Positions 55,702 through 64,000 of a DNA stretch of 64,000 nucleotides are shown one piece after another. Origin of the DNA: an uncultured Aquimarina sp. (GTDB lineage: Bacteria > Bacteroidota > Bacteroidia > Flavobacteriales > Flavobacteriaceae); contig NZ_CANMQT010000001.1 in assembly GCF_947500065.1 (NCBI RefSeq), positions 124,001 to 188,000 on the forward strand. Reading direction: 5' to 3'. The translations under genes and the position numbers were made by a program. Each line of letters opens with the position of its first letter. Position 1 is the stretch's first letter. The notes below the pieces were generated by a model. The model searched no databases. It saw only the letters and a program-made list of their open reading frames with translations, and was not told the DNA's origin.

Positions 55702-56655
55702 TTAGAATACCTCTGCAGCTATCTTCTTAATATTATCAGATTTACCCATTGAATAATAATGCAATACTGGCACTCCATATTCCATCAATTCTTTTGATTG
55801 TTGTATTGCAAATTCAACACCTACTTCTCGAATTTCTTTGTTTGTTTTGCAACTTTCTACAGCTCTTACTAACTCATCTGGCATATCCAACTTAAATACT
55901 TGAGGTAAGAGTTGCAAATGCCTTTTTACAGCTACCGGTTTAATTCCTGGAATAATTGGCACATCAATACCGGCTTCTCTTGCTTTCTCCACAAAGGCAA
56001 AATATCTTTTATTATCAAAAAACATTTGTGTTACTACATAATCTGCTCCAGCATCCACTTTATCCTTTAACCTTCTAATATCAGAATCCATGGATGGAGC
56101 CTCCATATGTTTTTCAGGATATCCAGCAACTCCAATACAAAAATCAGATTGATTATCACCCTCTATTACTTCATGAAGAAATCGTCCGTTATTCATATTT
56201 ACGATTTGTTCCACCAATTCATTTGCATAACAATGTCCTCCTTTTGTTGGGTTGAAATACTTTTCTTCTTTCATGGCGTCTCCTCGTAATGCCATTACAT
56301 TATCTATACCTAAATAATGACAATCTACAAGGAGGTATTCGGTTTCTTCCTTTGTAAATCCACCACAAAGAACATGCGGTATAGTATCCACATTATACTT
56401 ATGAGTTATTGAGGCACAGATTCCAACCGTTCCTGGACGCATACGAGTTAGCTTTTTATCCAATAAGCCTTCTCTATCAATATAAATGAATTCCTCTCTT
56501 GAGGTTGTCACATCTATAAAAGGAGGATTAAATTCCATCAATGGATCAATATTATCATAGAGTTCCTGTATGCTCCTCCCTTTTTGTGGTGGTATTAATT
56601 CAAAAGAAAATAATGTTTTTCCTTTTGCTTTTTTTATATGGTCTGTTACCTTCAT
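55702..56655 (-). CDS. metF: 5,10-methylenetetrahydrofolate reductase
   Basis: FAD enzyme that makes 5-methyltetrahydrofolate, the methyl donor for MetH. The 317-aa protein has the TIM-barrel signature FSFELIPPQKGRSIQE (about 17), MALRGD (about 140) and TQMFFDNKRYFAF (about 210). It lies 32 bp downstream of metH in the riboswitch-controlled operon. Confidence 0.95.
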   Translation of the reverse strand: MKVTDHIKKAKGKTLFSFELIPPQKGRSIQELYDNIDPLMEFNPPFIDVTTSREEFIYIDREGLLDKKLTRMRPGTVGICASITHKYNVDTIPHVLCGGFTKEETEYLLVDCHYLGIDNVMALRGDAMKEEKYFNPTKGGHCYANELVEQIVNMNNGRFLHEVIEGDNQSDFCIGVAGYPEKHMEAPSMDSDIRRLKDKVDAGADYVVTQMFFDNKRYFAFVEKAREAGIDVPIIPGIKPVAVKRHLQLLPQVFKLDMPDELVRAVESCKTNKEIREVGVEFAIQQSKELMEYGVPVLHYYSMGKSDNIKKIAAEVF

Positions 56656-56687
56656 TTAGTTTATAGTTCTTAGTTGGTTTTTTTTAG

Positions 56688-59432
56688 TTAGTCAATAAGA
56701 TTAGGGTTTAACCATTTCTTAGCATATTCAAAATCAATATTTTTCCGTTTTGCAAAATCTTTAACTTGATCTTCTTTTATTTTCCCTAGTCCAAAATATC
56801 TTGCTTCAGGATTTGCAAAATAATACCCTGAAACAGAAGCTGCAGGCCACATTGCTAAGCCTTCGGTAAGTTCAACTCCTATTCTCTCATTGACCTGCAA
56901 TAATTCCCAAATGGTAAGTTTTTCCAGATGATCTGGGCAAGCTGGATATCCTGGTGCTGGTCTGATTCCTTTATATGATTCTTTAATTAACTCGTTATTC
57001 GTTAATTCTTCTTCACTTGCATATCCCCAATCTTCTTTACGCACTTTTTTATGCAAATACTCAGCAAAAGCTTCTGCTAAACGATCCGCCAATGCTTTGA
57101 TCATAATAGAATTATAATCATCAAGATCTGCTTCAAAGGCTTCTGCTAACTCTTTAGTTCCAAACCCTGTGGTTACACAAAAACACCCCATATAATCCTG
57201 TATTTCTGATTCTTTAGGTGCGATAAAATCTGCTAATGCAAAATTAGGCTTGCCTGCATGTTTCTTTAACTGTTGTCTAAGTGTTCTAAATTTTAAATTT
57301 TCGAAATCTACACTTGGATTCAGCCGATCCTGAGCTTCATCAAAGAGCTCAGTGCGACTATACTCTACTTCAATATCATCATCATTCACGGTATTCGCTT
57401 TGAACAAACCGTAAATTGCTTTTGCTCCCAATAATCTTTCATCAAATACTCTTTGCAATAACTCCTTTGCATCTTTAAATAAAGAAGTTGCTTGTTCTCC
57501 AACTACCTCATCCGTTAAAATAGCAGGGTATTTTCCGTGTAAATCCCAAGATCTAAAGAATGGTGTCCAATCTATGAAAGGTTCTAATTTTTGTAAATCA
57601 AGATCTTCAATAACCTGCACACCTAATTTATTTGGTTTTGTAATCTCCGAAGAAGACCAATCAATCGAATATTTATTTTTACGAGCCTCTTCTATCGTTA
57701 AATATTCTTTTTGTTTAGTTCTTTTAAGAAAGCCTTCTCTAAATTTTTCATAATCTTCTTTAAGATCTCCTACATATTTCTGGCTGCTTCTTTTATTTAG
57801 CAAATCTCCAACCACGGTAACCGCTCTGGATGCATCATTTACGTGTACCACTGCATTCTGGTATTGCGGATCAATCTTAACAGCAGTATGCGCTTTGGAT
57901 GTTGTCGCTCCACCAATCAGTAAAGGAACTTTAAAATTTCTACGTTCCATTTCTTTAGCTAAAAAAACCATTTCATCCAATGAAGGAGTAATCAAACCAC
58001 TTAATCCAATGATATCCACCTGTTCGTCAATAGCCGTCTGAATAATCTTTTCTGGAGGAACCATTACTCCCATATCCACAATATCATAATTATTACATCC
58101 TAACACTACGGAAACAATATTTTTACCTATATCATGAACATCTCCTTTTACTGTAGCCATTAAAACTTTTCCTGCGGATCCATTTCCTTGAGCTAATTCA
58201 GGGTTTTTCCTCTTCTCTTCTTCAATATATGGTAATAAGTGTGCTACTGCTTTTTTCATTACTCTGGCCGATTTTACCACCTGAGGCAAAAACATTTTAC
58301 CAGATCCGAACAAATCTCCCACGACATTCATACCTGTCATTAGGTTTCCTTCAATCACTTCTATAGGTTTATCAGCTGCTTGTCTTGCTTCTTCTACATC
58401 CTCTACAATATATTGGTCTATACCTTTTACTAATGCTCTGGTAATTCGATCCTGTAGTGGTTCTTCTCTCCAAGAAAGGTCTATTATTCGCTCTTTACTT
58501 GTTCCTTTTACAGATTCTGCTAAATCTAATAATCGTTCTGTAGCGTCCTCTCTACGATCCAGAATAACATCTTCTACATGATCTAATAATTCTTTAGGAA
58601 TATCATCATATATCTCTAGCATAGCAGGATTTACAATTCCCATATTCATACCAGCTTTGATCGCATGATATAAGAACACCGAATGCATAGCCTCTCTAAC
58701 TCTATCATTTCCTCTAAAGGAGAAAGAAACATTACTAACACCTCCACTCACACTACAGTGCGGAAGATTTTCACGGACCCACCTTGTCGCTTCGATAAAA
58801 TCGATCGCATTCCTTCGATGTTCATCCATTCCTGTCGCTACAGGGAATATATTCAAATCAAATATGATATCTTCTGGAGGAAAATTAACCTTATTGACCA
58901 ACACATCATATGATCTTTTAGAAATTTCTAAACGACGTTCATAATTATCAGCCTGTCCTACTTCATCAAAGGCCATTACTATTACAGCAGCTCCATATCG
59001 TTTTATTTTTTTAGCATGTGCTATAAATTCTGCTTCGCCTTCTTTAAGACTAATTGAATTCACCACACATTTACCTTGCACAACTTGAAGACCCGCTTCT
59101 ATAATATCCCATTTAGAACTATCGATCATTATAGGAACTCTGGCAATATCTGGTTCTGCCATGATCAGATTCAGAAAACGTACCATCGCTTCTTTACCAT
59201 CTATCAGGCCATCATCCATATTAATATCAATTACCTGCGCTCCTCCTTCTACCTGATGTCTAGCTATATCAAGTGCTTCATCAAATTTTTCTTCTTTTAC
59301 TAAACGCAAAAACTTACGCGATCCGGCCACATTGGTTCGCTCTCCGACATTGATAAAATTTGTTTCAGCAGAAACAATCATCGGTTCTAACCCTGAGAGT
59401 TTTAAATACTTTCTTTGTTCTTTAGCACTCAT
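56688..59432 (-). CDS. metH: Cobalamin-dependent methionine synthase, folate/B12/activation part
   Basis: The 914-aa protein carries the pterin-binding domain (about 15-280, [14 protein letters not shown] and DINMDDGL), the B12-binding region with [19 protein letters not shown] (DxHxxG, about residues 430-450) and the C-terminal reactivation domain (ends with [15 protein letters not shown], about 840). The homocysteine-binding domain is the separate upstream gene, 3 bp away. Together they equal full-length MetH (about 1247 aa). Controlled by the SAM-I riboswitch. Confidence 0.95.
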   Translation of the reverse strand: MSAKEQRKYLKLSGLEPMIVSAETNFINVGERTNVAGSRKFLRLVKEEKFDEALDIARHQVEGGAQVIDINMDDGLIDGKEAMVRFLNLIMAEPDIARVPIMIDSSKWDIIEAGLQVVQGKCVVNSISLKEGEAEFIAHAKKIKRYGAAVIVMAFDEVGQADNYERRLEISKRSYDVLVNKVNFPPEDIIFDLNIFPVATGMDEHRRNAIDFIEATRWVRENLPHCSVSGGVSNVSFSFRGNDRVREAMHSVFLYHAIKAGMNMGIVNPAMLEIYDDIPKELLDHVEDVILDRREDATERLLDLAESVKGTSKERIIDLSWREEPLQDRITRALVKGIDQYIVEDVEEARQAADKPIEVIEGNLMTGMNVVGDLFGSGKMFLPQVVKSARVMKKAVAHLLPYIEEEKRKNPELAQGNGSAGKVLMATVKGDVHDIGKNIVSVVLGCNNYDIVDMGVMVPPEKIIQTAIDEQVDIIGLSGLITPSLDEMVFLAKEMERRNFKVPLLIGGATTSKAHTAVKIDPQYQNAVVHVNDASRAVTVVGDLLNKRSSQKYVGDLKEDYEKFREGFLKRTKQKEYLTIEEARKNKYSIDWSSSEITKPNKLGVQVIEDLDLQKLEPFIDWTPFFRSWDLHGKYPAILTDEVVGEQATSLFKDAKELLQRVFDERLLGAKAIYGLFKANTVNDDDIEVEYSRTELFDEAQDRLNPSVDFENLKFRTLRQQLKKHAGKPNFALADFIAPKESEIQDYMGCFCVTTGFGTKELAEAFEADLDDYNSIMIKALADRLAEAFAEYLHKKVRKEDWGYASEEELTNNELIKESYKGIRPAPGYPACPDHLEKLTIWELLQVNERIGVELTEGLAMWPAASVSGYYFANPEARYFGLGKIKEDQVKDFAKRKNIDFEYAKKWLNPNLID

Positions 59433-59435
59433 ATC

Positions 59436-60437
59436 TTATACTTCAATACCAACAACTCTTGGCTTATAATTTTTTGCTAATTCTGATATTGCTTTTATAT
59501 GCTCTGGTGTTGTACCGCAACAACCTCCTATGATATTGACCAAGCTTTTATCCATATATTCTTTTATCTGCTCAGCCATTTGTTCAGGGGTTTCGTCATA
59601 TTCACCAAAGGCATTAGGCAAACCTGCATTAGGATGTGCTGAGACTCCAAAATTTGCTTTTTTAGCTAATACTTCTAAATGTGGTGTTAGTTGACTCGCT
59701 CCAAGTGCACAGTTAAAACCTACGGATAGCATGGGAATATGAGAAATAGAAATCAAAAAAGCTTCTGCGGTTTGTCCAGATAAAGTACGTCCACTGGCAT
59801 CCGTAATCGTTCCGCTTATCATAATAGGCACTTCTATATTTCGTTCATCTTTCACTTCTTCTATGGCAAAAAGTGCTGCTTTTGCATTCAGTGTATCAAA
59901 AATCGTTTCTACCAATAAAATATCTGAACCTCCGTCTAAAAGTGCTTCTGTCTGTTGTTTGTAAGCTATCCTTAATTCATCAAAAGTAACGGCTCTATAT
60001 CCAGGATCGTTTACATCTGGTGACATACTAGCTGTCCTGTTAGTTGGACCAATTGATCCCGCTACAAAACGAGGTTTATGAGGTTCTTTTGCCGTAAACT
60101 CATCAGCAACTTCTTTTGCAATTTTTGCAGATTGATAATTCAATTCATACACTAATTCTTCCATTTCGTAATCCGCCATCGCAATTGTAGTTCCAGAAAA
60201 TGTATTGGTTTCTACAATATCCGCTCCAGCTTCATAATATAATCGATGTACCTCTTTAATTGCTTCTGGCTGCGTAATACTCAACAGATCATTATTCCCT
60301 TGAACAGGAACAGGCCATTCTTTAAATCTTTCTCCCCTGAAATCTTCTTCTGTAAATTTATGTCGTTGCAACATTGTCCCCATTGCTCCATCTAGCACAA
60401 GAATTCTTTCTTCAAGTATTTTTTTTATGTCTTTCAT
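59436..60437 (-). CDS. Homocysteine methyltransferase domain of split methionine synthase
   Basis: The 333-aa protein matches the homocysteine-binding N-terminal module of Met[14 protein letters not shown] (about residue 16), the zinc ligands in [11 protein letters not shown] (about 235) and [10 protein letters not shown] (about 305). It transfers the methyl group from methylcobalamin to homocysteine together with the downstream metH. A split at this domain border is common in flavobacteria. Confidence 0.95.
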   Translation of the reverse strand: MKDIKKILEERILVLDGAMGTMLQRHKFTEEDFRGERFKEWPVPVQGNNDLLSITQPEAIKEVHRLYYEAGADIVETNTFSGTTIAMADYEMEELVYELNYQSAKIAKEVADEFTAKEPHKPRFVAGSIGPTNRTASMSPDVNDPGYRAVTFDELRIAYKQQTEALLDGGSDILLVETIFDTLNAKAALFAIEEVKDERNIEVPIMISGTITDASGRTLSGQTAEAFLISISHIPMLSVGFNCALGASQLTPHLEVLAKKANFGVSAHPNAGLPNAFGEYDETPEQMAEQIKEYMDKSLVNIIGGCCGTTPEHIKAISELAKNYKPRVVGIEV

Positions 60438-60547
60438 TTAAAAAACCAATATTATTGTGAATCCTAGCATACGCCAGAATAACAAAACACGTTATTAACT
60501 CCTTATTGTAATAAAGATAAATATTATGAATCAAGAATGATAAATGG

Positions 60548-60565
60548 AAAATAGCCTGATGGCTA
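60548..60565 (-). terminator. Riboswitch expression-platform terminator
   Basis: A short hairpin TAGCC-ATCA-GGCTA on the minus strand is followed by UUUU, 8-9 bp past the 3' end of the SAM-I aptamer. Weak by itself (5-bp stem), but placed as an intrinsic terminator. Confidence 0.55.
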
Positions 60566-60573
60566 AGAATCAT

Positions 60574-60698
60574 TGTTATCTATTTCACTTAAAGCGAATA
60601 GAATGTAGCACCTTCTTTAAGATCCTGATAGGCATCAGGACACGTAAAGGGTTGCTAAGGTTTCATAGGGTCTAATCCCTCCACCTTTCTTGATAACA
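60574..60698 (-). ncRNA. SAM-I (S-box) riboswitch upstream of metH
   Basis: The minus strand carries the S-box core: TTATCAAGAAAGGTGGAGGG, then GATTAGACCCTATGAAACC, CTTAGCAACC and AAGGTGCTACATTC in the standard order. Helix P1 closes between TGTTATC (60698-60692) and GATAACA (60580-60574). An internal stem CCTGATGCCTATCAGG and a terminal hairpin are also present. It precedes the homocysteine methyltransferase and metH, so high SAM should switch off methionine synthesis. Confidence 0.95.
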
Positions 60699-60752
60699 TA
60701 TTAAATAAATTTATGAACTAAACAGTTTTACTGTTTTTCTTACTACAAATTA

Positions 60753-60765
60753 AAGGCATAGCCTT
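60753..60765 (-). terminator. Weak hairpin after the ferredoxin gene
   Basis: Stem aaggc / gcctt with a 3-nt loop on the minus strand, followed by TTTAATTT, 27 bp past the ferredoxin stop. It would end the siroheme/ferredoxin transcript before the riboswitch. Low confidence. Confidence 0.35.
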
Positions 60766-60791
60766 CTGTTTTGCAAGTTTATTCTACTTTT

Positions 60792-61112
60792 TTAAGATTC
60801 AGGAGCTAATTCTATTTCCAGACCATCTAGTTCTGGAGTTATAGGAATCTGACACCCTAATCTACTATTGTCTTCTACATAAAAAGCTTCTGCTAGCATC
60901 AGATCTTCATCTTGCCCCATTTCAGGAAGCTCATGATCCGATAAAACATAACACTGACAAGATGCACACATTGCCATACCACCGCAAGTTCCTTCTACCG
61001 GAAGCTCATATGCCTTGCATACTTCCATCAGGTTCATAGCCATATCTGTAGGAGCTTGTACTTCGTGAATTTCTCCTTCTCGGTCTTTTATCTTTATGGT
61101 AACATCTGACAT
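60792..61112 (-). CDS. 2Fe-2S ferredoxin (adrenodoxin type)
   Basis: The open frame reaches 61160, but the likely start is ATG 61112, giving MSDVTIKIKDREG and 106 aa. The cluster motif CGGMAMCASC (about residues 42-51) and the C-terminal RLGCQIPI carry the four Cys ligands. It can pass electrons from the adjacent ferredoxin-NADP reductase to a ferredoxin-dependent reductase. Confidence 0.9.
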   Translation of the reverse strand: MSDVTIKIKDREGEIHEVQAPTDMAMNLMEVCKAYELPVEGTCGGMAMCASCQCYVLSDHELPEMGQDEDLMLAEAFYVEDNSRLGCQIPITPELDGLEIELAPES

Positions 61113-61198
61113 ATTTCTTGTCTTAATTGTATAAAAATCCTCGCAAATATACCAAATCATTCAGTATATATTGCGAGGACTATGTTATTCTATGTATT

Positions 61199-62260
61199 TT
61201 AAACTATAGCTTTTACAACTTCTTTTTTAGCTTCTTTTTTAGAACCATCAAATCCTTCAACTCCTCCAACAGTAGTATACTTCATTACATACTTCTTATC
61301 TGGGAAGATTCTTTGATACGCACTCTGACACATAACAGCTGCCTCATGAAACCCTGAAAGAATCAGTTTCAGTTTCCCTTTATAGGTGTTAACATCGCCT
61401 ATTGCATAAATACCAGGTATGTTTGTTTGATAATCATAAGAATTGTCAACTTTGATTGCATTTTTCTCTATCTCCAATCCCCAATTCCCAATGGGTCCTA
61501 ACTTTGGCGATAATCCAAATAAAGGAATGAAATAATCTGTATCCACTACAATATCACCTTCTGTTTTATGCTTGATTCCCACGCCTGTTACATGATCATC
61601 TCCTTTAAGCTCTTTTACTTCAGCTTCAGTAATCAGATTTACCTTTCCTAATTTAGTCAATTCTGCAACTCTTTCTACAGAATCTAAAGCTCCACGAAAT
61701 TCATTTCTTCTATGTACTAAGGTTACTTCACTGGCAACCTCTGCTAAGAAAATGGTCCAATCTAAAGCAGAATCTCCTCCTCCGGCAATTACCACTCTTT
61801 TATCTCTATAAACTTCTGGATCACGAATAATATACGCAACTCCTTTATCTTCAAAATCTATAATATTAGGAATAGGCGGTTTACGAGGTTCAAAAGAACC
61901 TAATCCACCAGCTATGGCCACTACAGGAGCATTATGCTTAGTTCCTTTATTGGTTATAACCAAAAAAGTATCATCTTCTAACTTCTCAATAGTTTCAGCT
62001 CTTTCTCCTAAGGTAAATCCAGGTTCAAAAGGTTTTATCTGCTCCATTAAGTTATTTACCAAATCTCCTGCTAAAATCTCAGGAAATCCAGGGATATCAT
62101 ATATTGGTTTTTTAGGGTATATCTCAGAGCATTGACCTCCTGGTTGAGGTAATGCATCAATAAGATGTGTTTTTAATTTTAATAATCCTGCTTCAAAAAC
62201 AGTAAATAAACCTGTTGGTCCTGCTCCGATGATTAGAATATCAGTCTTGATCATGTTCAA
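61199..62260 (-). CDS. Thioredoxin-reductase-like ferredoxin--NADP reductase
   Basis: The 353-aa FAD/NAD(P) protein has GAGPTGLF (about residue 12) and GGGDSALDW (about 162) Rossmann motifs, and no CxxC, so it is of the TrxR-like FNR class. It overlaps the siroheme gene by about 20 bp and lies 86 bp before the ferredoxin start. It probably reduces ferredoxin for sulfite reduction. Confidence 0.9.
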   Translation of the reverse strand: MNMIKTDILIIGAGPTGLFTVFEAGLLKLKTHLIDALPQPGGQCSEIYPKKPIYDIPGFPEILAGDLVNNLMEQIKPFEPGFTLGERAETIEKLEDDTFLVITNKGTKHNAPVVAIAGGLGSFEPRKPPIPNIIDFEDKGVAYIIRDPEVYRDKRVVIAGGGDSALDWTIFLAEVASEVTLVHRRNEFRGALDSVERVAELTKLGKVNLITEAEVKELKGDDHVTGVGIKHKTEGDIVVDTDYFIPLFGLSPKLGPIGNWGLEIEKNAIKVDNSYDYQTNIPGIYAIGDVNTYKGKLKLILSGFHEAAVMCQSAYQRIFPDKKYVMKYTTVGGVEGFDGSKKEAKKEVVKAIV

Positions 62261-62843
62261 CTTCTTTTTTTCCTATTAATCCTTTGGTAAATTCATTGAG
62301 TGTTTCCACTTTTTCTTCGAAATCACCTTTTATTGTTTTTCTATATTCGTTTAAATTCTTAACTAAATCATCAATGTTTTCCGGAATTACTTCTTCGAAA
62401 AATTGACGTAGTCGTTTGGCTGTTGTAGGTGACTTTCCGTTAGTCGAAATAGCCACTTTTACATTGCCCTTTGTTACAATACCACCCATATAAAAATCAC
62501 AATATGGCGGATTGTCTGCTACATTTACCAATTTACTTCTTTTTCTGCAGTCTTTATACACTTGTACATTAACTTCAGGAACATCTGTAGTAGCGATCAC
62601 AATATGTTTTTCTTTAAGAAAACGTCTGTGATATTTCTTTTTTATCATCTCTATTCCAAACTTATTAGCTAACGCAACTGTATCATCTCGATACATTGGA
62701 GATACCATTGTTACCTTAGCATCTGGACTAGATTTTAATAAGAACGTAAGTTTTTCTTCAGCTACATTTCCTCCACCGACAATTAGAATTTCGAGGTTTT
62801 TAACTTTCAGAAAAACTGGATACAAATTATTTCTTTCTTCCAT
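62241..62843 (-). CDS. Precorrin-2 dehydrogenase / sirohydrochlorin ferrochelatase (CysG N-terminal type)
   Basis: The 200-aa protein has the NAD-binding LIVGGGNVAEEKL (about residue 18), then VNVADNPPYCDFYMGGIV and STNGKSPTTAKRLRQFFEE typical of Met8p/CysG N-domain. It oxidises precorrin-2 and probably inserts iron to make siroheme. The methyltransferase that feeds it is upstream by 21 bp. Confidence 0.92.
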   Translation of the reverse strand: MEERNNLYPVFLKVKNLEILIVGGGNVAEEKLTFLLKSSPDAKVTMVSPMYRDDTVALANKFGIEMIKKKYHRRFLKEKHIVIATTDVPEVNVQVYKDCRKRSKLVNVADNPPYCDFYMGGIVTKGNVKVAISTNGKSPTTAKRLRQFFEEVIPENIDDLVKNLNEYRKTIKGDFEEKVETLNEFTKGLIGKKEVEHDQD

Positions 62844-62864
62844 CTTTATAGCTATCCTGAACTA

Positions 62865-63632
62865 TCAAGATACGATTTCTTCTTTTACTTCTTTAAAAAT
62901 CGAAGCTAATTTCGCTCTTTGCTCTACTACTTCTCCGATCACAATAATGGCTGGTGACGACAATTTTTTTTCCAAAACAACCTGTTCTATAGTCTGTACT
63001 GAACCAAACCCAAACTTCTCATTTTCAGTAGTTCCATTCTGTATTATAGCTACCGGAACGTCCTGTTTATTTTCGGCTGCAAAGATACTAACTATTTCGT
63101 TTAACTTACTCATCCCCATTAAAATTACCACAGTTGCATTAGATTTTGCTGCCAGGCGAACATCCTGTGATAATTTATGGGATTTCGTTGTTCCTGTAAT
63201 CACCCAGAAACTCTCTGATAAACCTCTTTTGGTTAACGGAATTCCTTGATAAGCAGGAACTGCTAGTGATGAAGATATTCCTGGAACCATATTCGTTTCT
63301 ACTCCAAATTCCTGAACATAATCAATCTCTTCTGCTCCGCGACCAAAAATAAATGGATCTCCTCCTTTTAATCGTACTACATGCCCATGACTTTTAGCTC
63401 TGCTAACAATCAACTCATTAATCTGTTCTTGTTGATATGCATAACATCCTTTTCTTTTACCTACAAAGATTTTTTCTGCATTTGGTGCATATTCTAATAA
63501 GGACTCATTGATAAGTGCATCATACAATACCACATCTGCCGACTCCAACGTTTTGATCGCTTTTAGGGTAATCAAATCAGGGTCTCCTGGTCCAGCTCCC
63601 ACCACCGTTAGTTTTGCTATTTTATTACTCAT
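62865..63632 (-). CDS. cobA: Uroporphyrinogen-III C-methyltransferase
   Basis: SAM-dependent enzyme that makes precorrin-2. The 255-aa protein has VVGAGPGDPDLIT (about residue 9), VRLKGGDPFIFGRG (about 82) and VPGISSSLAVPA (about 115). It stands alone, not fused to the dehydrogenase as in E. coli CysG. Together with the downstream gene it makes siroheme. Confidence 0.95.
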   Translation of the reverse strand: MSNKIAKLTVVGAGPGDPDLITLKAIKTLESADVVLYDALINESLLEYAPNAEKIFVGKRKGCYAYQQEQINELIVSRAKSHGHVVRLKGGDPFIFGRGAEEIDYVQEFGVETNMVPGISSSLAVPAYQGIPLTKRGLSESFWVITGTTKSHKLSQDVRLAAKSNATVVILMGMSKLNEIVSIFAAENKQDVPVAIIQNGTTENEKFGFGSVQTIEQVVLEKKLSSPAIIVIGEVVEQRAKLASIFKEVKEEIVS

Positions 63633-63684
63633 TTTTAATAACTTACAACCTTAATAATAAAGATTTTATGACTTTATAAAGATA

Positions 63685-64000
63685 TTATACATTTTCTACT
63701 TCAAGCGCTCTAAACGCTTGCACTTTTTGTAAAAATTGGCTTGCTTTTTTGATATAATCCACCGCAAAATCCCTACTTGGTGCGTTTTTCTGAAGCTGGT
63801 ATATCAAATCTGCAAATGTTCCATCAAGGCTTATCTTTCCGCTAGCAACAAATTCTTCATCAAATTGACTTATGATTCCTGCGTGAGTATTGGTCTTTTT
63901 ATTTTCTGCTAGTAACAATGCCTTAGCAGAATTCACTAATGAGCTATAAGCATGATACACCGCATCAGAATATATCCCATTCTCAAAAGATTCTTTTGCA
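63685..64000 (-). CDS. C-terminal HEPN domain of a probable ferredoxin-dependent sulfite reductase (5' end outside window)
   Basis: The frame is open from the window edge to the stop at 63685, about 105 codons. The sequence SDAVYHAYSSLVNSAKALLL and ALEVENV match the HEPN domain attached to the C-terminus of sulfite/nitrite reductases in many Bacteroidota. The catalytic part lies outside the window, so the sulfite-reductase call rests on this domain and on the downstream siroheme and ferredoxin genes. A stand-alone HEPN protein is the alternative. Confidence 0.7.
   Translation of the reverse strand, partial: AKESFENGIYSDAVYHAYSSLVNSAKALLLAENKKTNTHAGIISQFDEEFVASGKISLDGTFADLIYQLQKNAPSRDFAVDYIKKASQFLQKVQAFRALEVENV

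Noticed and set aside
60720..60736. Hairpin aaacag / ctgttt as a terminator
   Set aside because: No U-tract on the minus strand and it lies just upstream of the riboswitch aptamer.
61113..61160. Longer ferredoxin frame from 61160
   Set aside because: The extra 16 residues are unlike ferredoxins; the inner ATG gives the usual start.

Overview
The window is one contiguous, AT-rich chromosomal segment from a gliding member of the Bacteroidota, almost certainly a Flavobacteriaceae species (marine, possibly near Aquimarina; the genus is inference). The evidence is three gliding genes (gldA, gldB, gldC), a type IX secretion cargo protein with a C-terminal sorting domain, repeated TAnnTTTG-type -7 promoter elements, absence of clear Shine-Dalgarno sites, and typical Bacteroidota families (DUF3857/transglutaminase, head-GIN DUF2807, split MetH, DAHP synthase-chorismate mutase fusion). 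Nearly all genes are on the minus strand. No rRNA, tRNA, CRISPR array, insertion sequence or prophage was seen.

Layout, left to right: (1) 1-15.1 kb, the division and cell wall (dcw) cluster, transcribed leftwards: mraZ-rsmH-ftsL-ftsI-murE-mraY-murD-ftsW-murG-murC-ftsQ-ftsA-ftsZ (ftsZ is cut by the window edge). It is headed by a phased array of MraZ boxes plus a -7 element, and a tandem hairpin repeat sits between ftsA and ftsZ. (2) 15.3-22.2 kb: alpha/beta hydrolase and engB (plus strand), a CxxC protein with gldC and gldB (minus), nadE and an atypical response regulator (plus), and a dnaG whose zinc ligands are replaced. (3) 22.3-30.1 kb: a secreted T9SS protein, then an ECF sigma/anti-sigma/outer-membrane protein operon and an S41 protease gene; the sigma gene and the protease gene share the same ECF-type promoter. 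(4) 30.3-34.9 kb: polyprenyl diphosphate synthase, rlmN, a CHI-like/DUF2147 fusion and queA, each apparently with its own promoter.

(5) 34.9-46.4 kb: a long minus-strand gene string beginning with a Phe-rich leader peptide and attenuator, then pheA, an aminotransferase, tyrA, DAHP synthase/chorismate mutase, rsgA, dtd, two DUF3857 proteins, mazG-like, a small membrane protein and aroA. It brackets the entry step, the EPSP step and the Phe/Tyr branch of aromatic amino acid synthesis. (6) 46.5-50.4 kb: threonine catabolism (tdh, kbl) divergent from an Lrp-family regulator, and gldA. (7) 50.4-55.7 kb: a five-PAS histidine kinase with a partner response regulator, a DUF2807 lipoprotein and a PagL-like deacylase. 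(8) 55.7-64 kb: sulfur and one-carbon metabolism: metF and split metH under a SAM-I riboswitch, then ferredoxin, ferredoxin-NADP reductase, siroheme synthesis genes and the 3' end of a probable HEPN-tailed sulfite reductase. Together they would reduce sulfite with siroheme and ferredoxin and feed methionine synthesis.

The most notable observation is the classical-looking translational attenuator in front of pheA (25-codon leader with seven Phe codons, mutually exclusive hairpins, U-tract). Others are the phased MraZ operator, the DnaG zinc-ligand loss, the Asp-to-Glu response regulator, the shared ECF promoter and the ftsA-ftsZ hairpin repeat. All calls come from reading the sequence by eye; no database search was run.
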